Below are positions 25,201-47,780 of a stretch of DNA of 64,000 nucleotides, one piece after another (the first letter of the stretch is position 1; every line of letters begins with the position of its first letter). The notes under the pieces were generated by a model, which was not told where the DNA came from, ran no database searches, and worked only from the letters and a program-made list of their open reading frames with translations. Source of the stretch: Eleginops maclovinus (taxonomy: Eukaryota > Chordata > Actinopteri > Perciformes > Eleginopidae); contig NC_086363.1 in NCBI RefSeq assembly GCF_036324505.1, positions 1,026,946 through 1,090,945 on the forward strand, written 5' to 3'. The position numbers and the translations under genes were made by a program.

Positions 25201-28200
25201 ATCCAAGATAATTAATACAGTTTCTTTAATCCATGCAACAAAACATGGAGTGTTCTTAAATTTGTAAAAACAAAAGCCAGACTCATGACGTGTTATTAAA
25301 CTGCAGAACGCTCCCTGCTTATTTTCCAGAATCCCATTGTGGTTAGAAAATAAAATGCGTGCCAGACCCTTTATTACGCAGACAAACGTTTGCCCTAAAA
25401 CCTTTGCAAGAGACTGCAGAGCCGTGTGAACACACAGATTTAACCAAGAATCACTAAAGATTCAGCAGGAGAGGACTCTTTAAAGTAGAGACATACACCT
25501 GAACATCAGCAGGAGAGGACTCTTTAAAGTAGAGACTCTACATACTGATATATACCTGAACATCAGCAGGAGAGGACTCTTTAAAGTAGAGACACTACAT
25601 ACTGATATACACCTGAACATCAGCAGGAGAGGACTCTTTAAAGTAGAGACATACACCTGAACATCAGCAGGAGAGGACTCTTTAAAGTAGAGACACTACA
25701 TACTGATATACACCTGAACATCAGCAGGAGAGGACTCTTTAAAGTAGAGACTCTACATACTGATATATACCTGAACATCAGCAGGAGAGGACTCTTTAAA
25801 GTAGAGACATACACCTGAACATCAGCAGGAGAGGACTCTTTAAAGTAGAGACACTACATACTGATATACACCTGAACATCAGCAGGAGAGGACTCTTTAA
25901 AGTAGAGACTCTACATACTGATATACACCTGAACATCAGCAGGAGAGGACTCTTTAAAGTAGAGACACTACATACTGATATACACCTGAACATCAGCAGG
26001 AGAGGACTCTTTAAAGTAGAGACTCTACATACTGATATACACCTGAACATCAGCAGGAGAGGACTCTTTAAAGTAGAGACTCTACATACTGATATACACC
26101 TGAACATCAGCAGGAGAGGACTCTTTAAAGTAGAGACACTACATACTGATATACACCTGAACATCAGCAGGAGAGGACTCTTTAAAGTAGAGACACTACA
26201 TACTGATATACACCTGAACATCAGCAGGAGAGGACTCTTTAAAGTAGAGACTCTACATACTGATATACACCTGAACATCAGCAGGAGAGGACTCTTTAAA
26301 GTAGAGACACTACATACTGATATACACCTGAACATCAGCAGGAGAGGACTCTTTAAAGTAGAGACTCTACATACTGATATACACCTGAACATCAGCAGGA
26401 GAGGACTCTTTAAAGTAGAGACTCTACATACTGATATACACCTGAACATCAGCAGGAGAGGACTCTTTAAAGTAGAGACACTACATACTGATATACACCT
26501 GAACATCAGCAGGAGAGGACTCTTTAAAGTAGAGACTCTACATACTGATATACACCTGAACATCAGCAGGAGAGGACTCTTTAAAGTAGAGACGCTACTG
26601 TCTTAAACTCCTTCCTCTCCACTCTTTATACCCTAGGAACCCCCCCCTCCACCGAAGTCCCGGCAGGAAAATATCCCTTCATGGTGAAGTCGGACGATGG
26701 ACGGCAGGTTCCAGTGGTGCAGGCGTACGCTTTCGGGAAATACCTGGGCAACCTGAAGGTGACTTTTAACAAGGCTGGGGACGTCCTGAAGGCAACAGGA
26801 AACCCCATCCTGCTGGATGGCAGCGTGCAGCAGGGTGAGTACCAAAGGTTTTATCCCAAGTGCAGGAATGAGTCCTAAAACCTAGACCTGAGTCAGCATT
26901 TCATTGCTGCTCCTAAAGTCAATGGTATTTCCGTGCATGTGACCGTGCTGTAGTTCCTTTATAGCCCAACATTAGCCTCCTTTAGCTTAGCGGTGGAGAC
27001 GTGAACTCATGTGACTGTGCTGTAGTTCCTTTATAGCCCAACATTAGCCACCTTTAGCTTAGCGGTGGTGACGTGAAGTCATGTGACCGTGCTGTAGTTC
27101 CTTTATAGCCCAACATTAGCCTCCTTTAGCTTAGCGGTGGTGACGTGAACTCATGTGACCGTGCTGTAGTTCCTTTATAGCCCAACATTAGCCACGTTTA
27201 GCTTAGCGGTAGTGATGTGAAGTCATGTGACCGTGCTGTAGTTCCTTTATAGCCCAACATTAGCCACCTTTAGCTTAGCGGTGGAGACGTGAAGTCATGT
27301 GACTGTGCTGTAGTTCCTTTATAGCCCAACATTACCCACGTTTAGCTTAGCGGTGGTGATGTGAAGTCATGTGACCGTGCTGTAGTTCCTTTATAGCCCA
27401 ACATTAGCCACCTTTAGCTTAGCGGTGGAGACGTGAAGTCATGTGACCGTGCTGTAGTTCCTTTATAGCCCAACATTAGCCACCTTTAGCTTAGCGGTGG
27501 AGACGTGAAGTCATGTGACCGTGCTGTAGTTCCTTTATAGCCCAACATTAGCCTCCTTTAGCTTAGCGGTGGTGACGTGAAGTCATGTGACCGTGCTGTA
27601 GTTCCTTTATAGCCCAACATTAGCCACGTTTAGCTTAGCGGTGGAGACGTGAAGTCATGTGACCGTGCTGTAGTTCCTTTATAGCCCAACATTAGCCGCC
27701 TTTAGCTTAGCGGTGGTGACGTGAAGTCATGTGACCGTGCTGTAGTTCCTTTATAGCCCAATATTAGCCTCCTTTAGCTTAGCGGTGGTGACGTGAAGTC
27801 ATGTGACCGTGCTGTAGTACCTTTATAGCCCAACATTACCCACGTTTAGCTTAGCGGTAGTGATGTGAAGTCATGTGACCGTGCTGTAGTTCCTTTATAG
27901 CCCAACATTAGCCTCCTTTAGCTTAGCGGTGGTGAGGTGAAGTGCTGAAATCCCATTGGACCAGGGAGATGCTGCCTCCCTGCACCACTCTAAAACTATT
28001 TCCCCTTTACCAGAGACATGACATGTGTTTCTGTATCTCCGGTGTAGATCCGCAGTTTCTTGCCGATGTGAACGAGTGGAAGAAGAGTCTGGCGAACTTC
28101 TCCTCTCAGGTGGTCGGGAAAACAATGGTTTTCCTGAACGGCTCGGCGGTGGAATGTCGGTTCAGAGAGTGCAACCTGGGAAACCTGATCTGTGACGCCA

Positions 28201-29542
28201 TGGTGAGGAACTGGGACAAAGATAATTAAAAGTAAAGACTCCGCAGATGGAAGTTAGCTTTAAGTTAACTCAAACTTTGTGTCTCAGGTGAACAACAACA
28301 TCCGCTCCTCCGACGGCCAGCAGTGGAACCACGTCAGCGCCGCCATCTTCAACGGGGGTGGCGTCCGGACCTCCATCGACGAGCGATCCAGGAACGGTGC
28401 GTTAGGCAGTTTCATCGAAGTTAAAGTAAAAAGAATGAGAATCAGAAAATCAGATTATTATTAATAATATTAATAATAATAAATATATTTATTCATTTTA
28501 TTTACTGGTGTAAAAATCTAAACATATGTTTGAAAAATAAAAACATAATGTCAATTTTCTGTGAAGAAAGTAATTTAGACTGAAATAATTATTGAAGATT
28601 AAACCAAACAGAAGATCTTTAGACATTCTTGAAACCCTGACAGCGATATCCATTTAGCACAATGTTATTTTATTTATTCTGAAATGTCTTTACTTCTCCT
28701 TTCCTCAAAGTAGAGATTCGCCTCTTCGCTGACGATACTCTGTTTCCCGCGCTAAACGTTTTTCTGTCAGAATAACTATTGTGTGTTTCTGCAGGCTCCA
28801 TCACCATGGAGGACCTGATCTCCGTCCTGCCGTTTGGGGGAACCTTCGACCTGGTGCACCTGAAGGGCTCCACGCTGTTCAAAGCCTTCGAACACTCAGT
28901 GAGGCGGTACGGACAGAGCACCGGGGAGTTCCTGCAGGTCTCAGGTAGCTTCAGAGACGACATATAATGCTAACGTTAGCTTCTGAGATCAACGTGGTTT
29001 AATTGCAAGTAACACTTTGTCCCGCTGCAGGGTTTCAGGTGGAGTTTGACCTCTCTGAGCCCTCGGGGCATCAGGTCCAGAGCCTCAGCATCCTCTGCAC
29101 CAGGTGCCGGGTCCCCCGGTACGAGGCGGTGCAGCAGGACGAGGTCTACAAGGTGGTGCTGCCGATCTACCTGGTGGAGGGGGGAGACGGGTTCTCCATG
29201 ATCCCAGAGGAGATGCTGAAACACGACAGCGGTGAGCAGGGATTTATTCTGGAGTTCTAACCGTGTTTTTAAATGGAGAGAGTCATGTTCTGGGTGTCCA
29301 GTGGGAGGGGGTTCTGGTGAGGGTTCTGGACCAGTTCAATGCTCATGCCTGTATGTTATTTCCTCCCAGGGGATCTGGATATCTCTGTGGTGTCGGCCTA
29401 CATCGCTCAGAAGCCATGGGTGTATCCGTCTGTGGAAGGACGCATCAAGATCTTTAACTCGTCCCCGGGACTAACGTCTTCGCTGGTCTTACTGGTTTCA
29501 CTGGTGCTGCTGTGGACTCTCTGTGGGGACAAGCTTGGCTGA
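22247..29542 (+). CDS. nt5e: Ecto-5'-nucleotidase (CD73), nine coding exons
   Basis: A GPI-anchored cell-surface enzyme that hydrolyses extracellular AMP to adenosine. Exons: 22247-22585, 23625-23844, 24301-24489, 26637-26834, 28048-28202, 28288-28396, 28795-28944, 29031-29231 and 29370-29542. All introns are GT/AG and the sum is 1734 nt, 577 aa (human 574). Residues 1-25 are a signal peptide. The metallophosphatase motifs LLHTNDVH (D35, H37), LLLDAGDQ (D85) and GNHEFD (N117, H118, D121) fall on human numbering; GHSGF and GGHSNTFLYTG follow in exon 3. The nucleotide-binding half has NGGGVRT, FGGTFDLV and GGDGF, including the two stacking phenylalanines. The C-terminus ends in a hydrophobic segment after FNSSPG, as expected for GPI attachment. 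The first ATG is at 22247; the open frame extends upstream only to a TTG. Introns 1, 3 and 4 hold large minisatellite arrays. SNX14 lies tail-to-tail downstream. Very sure of identity. Confidence 0.97.
22958..23613 (+). repeat. 57-bp minisatellite array, locus 3, NT5E intron 1 (about 11.5 units)
   Basis: Same 57-bp family but in the opposite orientation to the other three loci (reads tctctactttaaagagtcct then ctgctgatgttcaggtgtat). The array runs to within about 12 bp of the exon 2 splice acceptor. One unit (near 23540) lacks an A. The 189-codon frame through it is a period artefact. Confidence 0.95.
25461..26597 (-). repeat. 57-bp minisatellite array, locus 4, NT5E intron 3 (about 20 units)
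   Basis: Orientation opposite to the intron 1 array. The left part includes 44-bp short units (13 bp deleted) at 25485, 25643 and 25801, exactly 158 bp apart, each separated by two full units: a higher-order pattern. The right part is regular 57-bp units. The array ends about 40 bp before the exon 4 acceptor. Confidence 0.95.
26930..27945 (-). repeat. 72-bp minisatellite array, locus 3, NT5E intron 4 (about 14 units)
   Basis: Same orientation as 9428-9828 (gcctcctttagcttagcggt). More divergent than locus 1, with alternating gccacc, gccacg and gcctcc variants. It ends about 100 bp before the exon 5 acceptor. Confidence 0.93.
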
Positions 29543-29714
29543 GTTTACCCAGAGAACAGGAGAACTTTTCCACGTAGAACCGAGGGATCTAACAGGACGG
29601 ATGCTCTTCTGACGGGACGGAAAATCAATCAGAAAGTTAGACTTTATTCTTAGTTTGATTTTTCAATTATTTTGAAACGAAAAAGAATTGAAAAATCTTG
29701 AGGTTCATTTTTGT

Positions 29715-29838
29715 CTCTCCTGGGACATGTCTCCATGCTCTGTGTCTCTCCTGGGACATGTCTCCATGCTCTGTGTCTCTCCTGGGACATGTCTCCATGC
29801 TCTGTGTCTCTCCTGGGACATGTCTCCATGCTCTAATG
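29715..29838 (+). repeat. 31-bp tandem repeat in the NT5E 3' UTR (4 units)
   Basis: Four near-identical copies built around tctctcctgggacatgtctc and catgctctg, downstream of the NT5E stop codon and therefore probably in the 3' UTR. Confidence 0.9.
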
Positions 29839-29844
29839 TTCAGA

Positions 29845-30060
29845 AAGCTCTTTATGTTTCTCTTCCTGTGCTGCAGCTCCTCTTTTCACCCTCTGTCTGA
29901 AACCAGAGCCCAGTCTGCTCTGATTGGTTAGCTGGCCGGCTCAGTTGTGATTGGTCAACAGCTTAGAGATGTCCCGCCCCTTTAGCCTATCACGGACAAT
30001 GTGTTGGTTGTGTGTAACCGATGGAGTCCGATGGAAGGAAAGCACCACTACACGTTGTCT
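29845..30060 (+). mobile_element. Fragment of a dispersed non-autonomous element
   Basis: Contains ctgaaaccagagcccagtct, ctgattggtcaacagcttag and agatgtcccgcccctt, ending near cggacaatgtgttgg. The middle is clearly related to 37084-37340 (cgcttagaaatgtcccgccc, acaatgtgttgg). From memory this is a very common element of spiny-rayed fish genomes. It lies in the presumed NT5E 3' UTR. Confidence 0.6.
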
Positions 30061-30115
30061 TCTAGAAAAACACACTTTCACTAATTTAGCGGTAAATAAT
30101 CACGATTTTAGTTCA

Positions 30116-30121
30116 AATAAA
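30116..30121 (+). terminator. Candidate NT5E polyadenylation signal
   Basis: AATAAA about 575 bp after the NT5E stop codon. A second AATAAA at 30634-30639 is an alternative; which is used cannot be told from sequence. Confidence 0.45.
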
Positions 30122-30259
30122 AACTTAAAAGAAGTTAAGGACTCATGTTTCATCTTTATCTTTACCTTCCTCTCCCCCGCAGGTCACTAATTAGATGAAG
30201 CTCACGCCCGGTGTGCTGCTCATTAAGCCCCACTAATCTCACCCCTCTCTCTCCTGGCT

Positions 30260-30262
<3 letters not shown>

Positions 30263-30291
<29 letters not shown>
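30263..30291 (+). repeat. (CA)n microsatellite
   Basis: About 14 CA units in the NT5E-SNX14 intergenic interval. Confidence 0.9.
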
Positions 30292-30782
30292 TGTGGTGAC
30301 CCGCTGATCTGTCTTAGATTGTTTCGGTCCTTTTCCTTTACTGAGGATTTCAATTAGCAGGTCCAATTAAGTGTGTGATTGTTCAGTGTTTGTGGTCGGG
30401 GCTGGACAGTCGATCCCCGTTCTTCCGGACAGAGCTCTTCCCTCTGAGTTCCTCAGCAACAAAGCCTCCTCTGTGAGGGACTTCCTGGAGGGGACGCTCA
30501 CTGCCTGGTAATGCATTGGCGCTCGTCACGGATCAGCAGCTTGAGGACGAGGACACATTCCTGGCTTCGGATTCATTCACTCCGGGACAAAGAGGCTCCC
30601 AGTTTGACCACAGCCTTGTACCGGGACTGTGTCAATAAATGTTGTTGAATCAAAAGAAATAAGTCTCTGCTGATTGGATGAATTCAAAAAGGTCATTTAG
30701 TTAACTGAAATTGGAAATCTCTACTGGTTTGAAACAGAAACGATGACAGACAGCTGCAGTAGCATCAATAAATATATTTCTC

Positions 30783-30788
30783 TTTATT
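30783..30788 (-). terminator. SNX14 polyadenylation signal
   Basis: AATAAA on the minus strand about 90 bp past the SNX14 stop codon, implying a short 3' UTR ending near 30765. It faces the NT5E 3' end from the opposite strand. Confidence 0.6.
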
Positions 30789-30877
30789 CGTCGTTTATAT
30801 ACAGAGGAATGTAAAGATGATGGCAGCCGTTTCAGAAACACTCGAGGATTTCTGATCCCAGTTCAGGAGTCGGTTCT

Positions 30878-43013
<12,136 letters not shown>

Positions 43014-43030
43014 CCTGTCCGTCAAAAAAG

Positions 43031-43285
43031 GACAGTAAAAGTAGTCATTGTCTGATTGGTCCATTTCAGAATAATATCTCTGATATGTTTTATAATGATT
43101 GATCATTAAAGTGTTCTCAGAGCTGGTAAAGGTGCAGCTAGTTTGAATGGCTTTGTATACTGCAGGGTAGCTGCTGGATTTACTGCAGGTGAACTAAAGT
43201 CTGATTTAAGGGAGATTATATTTACCATCATCAATCCTAATCTCCCTAGCAACTAAAGGTATTAAATAAATGTAGTGGAGTAAAA
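43031..43285 (+). repeat. 255-bp dispersed repeat just upstream of the SNX14 start codon
   Basis: Aligns without gaps to 62371-62625: nine mismatches by eye, all in the last third. Here only the core is present. Its edge is 17 bp from the SNX14 ATG, so on the SNX14 strand it supplies either 5' UTR or the end of intron 1. Confidence 0.9.
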
Positions 43286-43404
43286 GTACAATTTAAATGT
43301 GACTCTATAAACTGTCTGTTTTTTAAATTAAAGTTTAACAGGTTAAATGTAACTCGACGACAGCTAGCCATAGTTAGCTCACAATGCTAACAGCAGGGAC
43401 TTAC

Positions 43405-43700
43405 TTTAATACTGCAGCAGAACTTCTTCATATAAAACACATTTTATCCTCGAGTTTTCAGCTAGCTGGCAGGATAAATCCCAGGTTCAAGTATCAAAAG
43501 TGTTTACTTCATGTTTCTTTCTCTTTATTTGTTATTTATCCGGATTAAAAGTCCCAACTGACTTCCCGTCTGTTGTTTTCTAACCCAGTTTAGATTTAAC
43601 CACGCCCACTTTCACATGACTCTGTAGTCATGACGCAATCGCGCAGAGCTACGTCAGGACGACGCAAAACCAATCACAGCCAAGCCCCATGTCTTCCGTA
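43405..43700 (-). promoter_or_regulatory. Probable SNX14 promoter and non-coding first exon
   Basis: The minus strand has a plausible donor (attaaagtaagtcc, boundary at 43404/43405), and the coding exon is preceded by an acceptor-like gacggacag. A non-coding first exon is therefore likely. Upstream, 43611-43690 holds a CCAAT motif (accaatcac), a CRE-like tacgtcagg and an E-box tcacatgac. The start site is not determinable. Confidence 0.4.
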
Positions 43701-43959
43701 AACACCGGTCTTAACTTGTTTTAATTCCACCTTTATTTATTCGTGTATTCATATATATTTATTCCTTTATTTGTTTCGACATTCATTAATTATTTTATTT
43801 ATGTATTCCTTTATTTACTTCTTGTATGTATTATTTTATTTACTTATTCCTGTATTCCTTTATTTACTTCCATATTTTTTCCCACATTTATTTATCCATT
43901 TATTCATTGATACTTCATCATTCATACTCAACTGGGAACTGAAGCAGCAATTCTTGAGT

Positions 43960-44135
43960 CGGGGTTTGATTACCACCACAGCGAGGAGCCTTGTGAGCTC
44001 TGACTGGGGGTTTCTAAGGCTCTCCCAGGCCAGCGTAGAGATGTAATCCTTCCACCTGGTCCTGGATCTGCCCCTGTCTCCTCCCAGCTGGATGTGCCTG
44101 GAACACCTCCCGAGGAAGACGCCCAGTAAAGTGCA
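43960..44135 (-). mobile_element. 3' fragment of a non-LTR retrotransposon (L2/Rex-like)
   Basis: The minus-strand translation contains GGDRGRSRTRWKDYISTLAW, the typical C-terminal tail of fish LINE reverse-transcriptase ORFs (general pattern GRPRTRWxDYIxxLAWExL). Only this tail remains, so the copy is dead. It lies between SNX14 and the SYNCRIP 3' end. Confidence 0.6.
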
Positions 44136-45807
44136 CAAGCAAACATCGTTTTTGAATGTCACTTTAAATTAAAATGTTAAATTACAATCTAGATATTGAT
44201 ACGAAATGATTTCAGCTACACAAACTAAACAAAACAACACAACTCCAGATCAAAGTCAATAACTTTATTAGAAAAATAGGTTTAACGCACCTCACTGTAC
44301 AGTATAAAACAATTCATTTGCAAGAATGCAAACACACTTGTTAGCAAAAAAATAAAATACATCATTCTTGACTCTGGTGAGTCAACACTAGTATGAAAAA
44401 CAAAAGTCATCAGGCTCTTTTTCACAAATAAAAATAAAGAACAAGCTGAACGATCCTCTCTGAACGGGAAGAGTGCTAATCAGATTTAAAAACACATTTA
44501 ATGGAGAAAAGAGTCTATTATTACACACTAATGATGATTAAAGAGAGCTTAAAGGAGAAATCCAACCTAAAAAATGTGACTAAGATGCATAAACTCACGG
44601 TGTGATCTCCTACAAATCCCAGAATGCTTTTCACCACACACCTGGAAGAGTTAGGGTTGTGTGCAAAGGACTTTCCTTGTGACTTCAGGGGAAAAACACC
44701 CAAAACATGACAAAATGTCACATAATACAAAAACCCTGACAAACCTGGTGCTTTTCAGTATTTTTTCAGTCCAGAAGTATTGATTCGTTTCTAAAAATAA
44801 CTTAAAATTGAGACATTTTTTACACGCTAGATAAAAGTTGGAGGAGTTTTCGCTTTACCTCTACCATTAATCTTCAGGACGTTTCAAACACACCTCCCGT
44901 GAACCAATATTTTCCTTAAAATGCAAATTAGATCCCAAAATTAAGTTATTTTTACCATGAATTCTAAAAACATTAGGATGGATTTCCTCCTTTAAACCCC
45001 CAACACGTGGATTTCCAGTATGATGCGTACACTGAATACATGAACTAACAGCAGGCTCCTCTAGAGCGTCACAACAACAGATACGGCATGATAAGAATCA
45101 GTCTACAATTTGAAATGTATCACCATGCTTAAATGAAAACATGCCATGTTTATTTCTAAACTTTAAGCAACTGGAAAGAGAGATCCTTAATGTTTGTGCA
45201 GAGCCTCAGAAAGAAACACATCGATGGGTACAAATAATAACAAACAGGACAGCTTTCCCATCTTGGAAGACAAAGGTTTCTTTCCATTTTACAAAACAGC
45301 TTCTGTCTGTAAACGACATCACTCCATCATCGGACACAGTGTTAGGGCCGCTGTAGTATAAAATACAATACAGAGCAGGGAAAGGAAAATAAATCAAGAT
45401 TAAAGTGGCACATTTACAAGGAAGAAACGTGGATAATATCCGGGATTAAACTGGGTCTATTAACTAGAAATGGAATTTATAAGAAACATAAAATGTATTA
45501 TCTGAAATTGTAAAGTCATCAAAATTCCCCAAAATGTAATTCAGAAATTAAAAAATGTGTTTCCTGAATTAAGTTTAGATGTGAGTGCTAAAAAACAGAT
45601 CTATTTTCCCATAGAATGTGACTTTAACTGGGGTTCATTTGGAGATAAATCCTATGTAAGATAAAAGTGTGAAATCTGCCAGAAAAACAACATATCATTC
45701 AAATGTGTAAAATCAGGAGAACTACGGCAGAAAGTAGTTATTTAAAAGAATATTAATAATTCTCATCAAAATAAGTCATTTTAATCTTAAAATATGTAGT
45801 TTTTTTT

Positions 45808-45982
45808 CGGCCTCGGCCGTGGCGCAACTGGCTGGGGCACCTGCACCGTACGTGAGGTTCCCGGGTTCGATTCCCGACCCGTGGTCCTTTCAGGATCCCA
45901 CCCCGACTCTCCCTCCCACTTTCCTGTCACTCTCCACTGTCCTATCCGATTAAAGGCAAAAAGCCCCCCAAAAAATAACTTA
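45808..45982 (+). mobile_element. tRNA-derived SINE, copy 2
   Basis: More complete than copy 1 at 2976-3155: ggccgtggcgcaactggctg (A-box region), gggttcgattcccgacc (B box), then the shared body and an A-rich tail. It lies antisense in the presumed SYNCRIP 3' UTR. Confidence 0.85.
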
Positions 45983-46329
45983 AAATATATACATTTAGTC
46001 CTTGTAAATGTGCCACTTTATTCCTTTAAAAGAACCATTTTTTCGGAATACTTCCCCTCACCAGGCTTTGTTTCAAATCCACAATGGCACTAACACTCTG
46101 CCATGAGACAGCAGGGCTCCTTTCAGGACGATCAGCTGAGCTCTAAGTCATCAAGTGCTCCTGTTGGGGTTTCCTGTGCAAACCTCTGGGGGGGAGGGGG
46201 GGAGGGGGCAGAAACAGCATCTCTGATAATCAGAGGTCATCAGGTCTTATCTTAGAGATCTAGATTTCCAAACGGGGGGCAGTTCACCCCAAAATAAATA
46301 TGTTATTTGCAGATTGAGATTGTTTGGTT

Positions 46330-47110
46330 TCTCTCCTGGTTATGAGGAACTACATGGCACTGGTCTTTCATATATTCATTAGTCATTTGAGAGAATATCT
46401 GACTTTTTCTAAGGAATTTATAGTTTTCCTCTTCGTAATTTCTTCTCATATTTTTCACTTTAATCTCAGGAAATATTTGAGGTTTTCAAAGTTAATTTCA
46501 GATTCATTTCCTTTAAATTACCCACTTTAATATCAATGAATTTTTTAGTTTCTTCTTGCAAATGTAACACTTTGGTCTCACTGAATATCTGGATTTTACT
46601 CTGATGAATTGTATTTATTTAGTAAATTAATCGCTTTAATCTTAAAAGCATATTTGGATTTCTTTTAGTACATTTTTTAAAAACATTTCTCGAATATTTA
46701 CCAGTTTACTTTCAGAATATTTGGTTTTTTTCTGGTATATTTCCAATAAATTCACCACTTCAATATGAAATAATACTTTAGTTCTTTCTCATAAATGTTT
46801 TGTAAATTCACTGCTTTAATGAAACTGAATATTTGAGGTTTTCATCGTACAGCTTTGCTTTTATCTCGGAGAGTATTCGGAGATTTTCTTATAAAAAATC
46901 TATCCCTTTATTCAGAGAATATTTAACATATTTAATATTAAATCGTAGATAATATTTGAGCTTTTTCTGAGGAATTTGTTAGTGTTTGTCTTGTAATTTA
47001 ACTGCTCTAATTTTTACCATATAAATATATATATATTCGAGACTTTCCTTATCATTTTCCTCCTAAACGTTCTCATATTTACCACTTATCTGAGAAAATG
47101 CATAAACTCA
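46330..47110. repeat. Degenerate AT-rich tandem tract, SYNCRIP 3' region
   Basis: Phrases such as tcaggaaatatttgag, accactttaat and gattttctt recur at roughly 60-70 bp intervals, resembling 32040-32570. Strongly decayed. Confidence 0.5.
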
Positions 47111-47741
47111 CAACAAAATCAGAGAAGAAAGCATGTTGACAATATTTTGGTACGGATTATTTAATTTCTACTGACATACACCTTAAATATCAATAGTAAG
47201 CAGGTGTAGTTCAGAAGAAAAATCCTAAATTAAAGTCCTCACAACAAAGTCTGTGCATTATCTCAAGTAGCTGGGTCCGAATGACTGAAGAGAGACATTT
47301 GTGCCATCTAGTTCCTTTATGTCGGAGAGAAGGAAGACATTTCTGTGAACAAGTCAGTAACTCACATCTAAACAATCTCAAGTTGATAAACAGTACAACT
47401 GGGTAAAGTACAAATAGGTATTTCTAAATGCTGGGTGAACTGTCCCTTTAAGAGCTTAACGTAACTAGAAGATGGCATGAAGTAAAGCACACCAAACTTC
47501 TAAAAAAGTGCGAAGACTTCAACACCATGAACTCAGGAAGTCTAAAATGGCATTTTGGGGGAATTAAAACAAAAATCAAAAGGAAGTTCTTGATTATCTC
47601 GGAGCATGGCAGTTTTTAGGAGACGTGGCTCCCATATAAAAAAGGCTGGATAACGTTTGGACCACTGAGTCATTGACCTTACCATGTCCTCCCCGGTGTG
47701 CAGCAGAAAGTGTGCAGCAGAGCCTCACACTGGGTCAGTCT

Positions 47742-47780
47742 TCATAGGGACACATCAGGACCAGCCTCCCCCTCTTTTTC
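47742..47780 (-). CDS. syncrip: Alternative SYNCRIP last coding exon (hnRNP Q1-type C-terminus)
   Basis: The minus strand has an acceptor (cctgactagcag) followed by 12 codons, EKEGEAGPDVSL, and TGA. This resembles the human hnRNP Q1 tail, which ends GKGVEAGPDLLQ as recalled. The partner donor is inside the main last exon: after 49440 the sequence reads gtacgt in phase 0. Using it gives 573 aa instead of 636, a 63-residue difference, close to the 562 versus 623 of human Q1 and Q3. The exon is only 39 bp and would be missed by ORF scans. Confidence 0.75.
   Translation of the reverse strand, partial: EKEGEAGPDVSL

Noticed and set aside
45819..45890. Functional tRNA gene
   Set aside because: A and B boxes are present, but no plausible cloverleaf was recognised, and the same body recurs with a SINE tail at 2976-3155.
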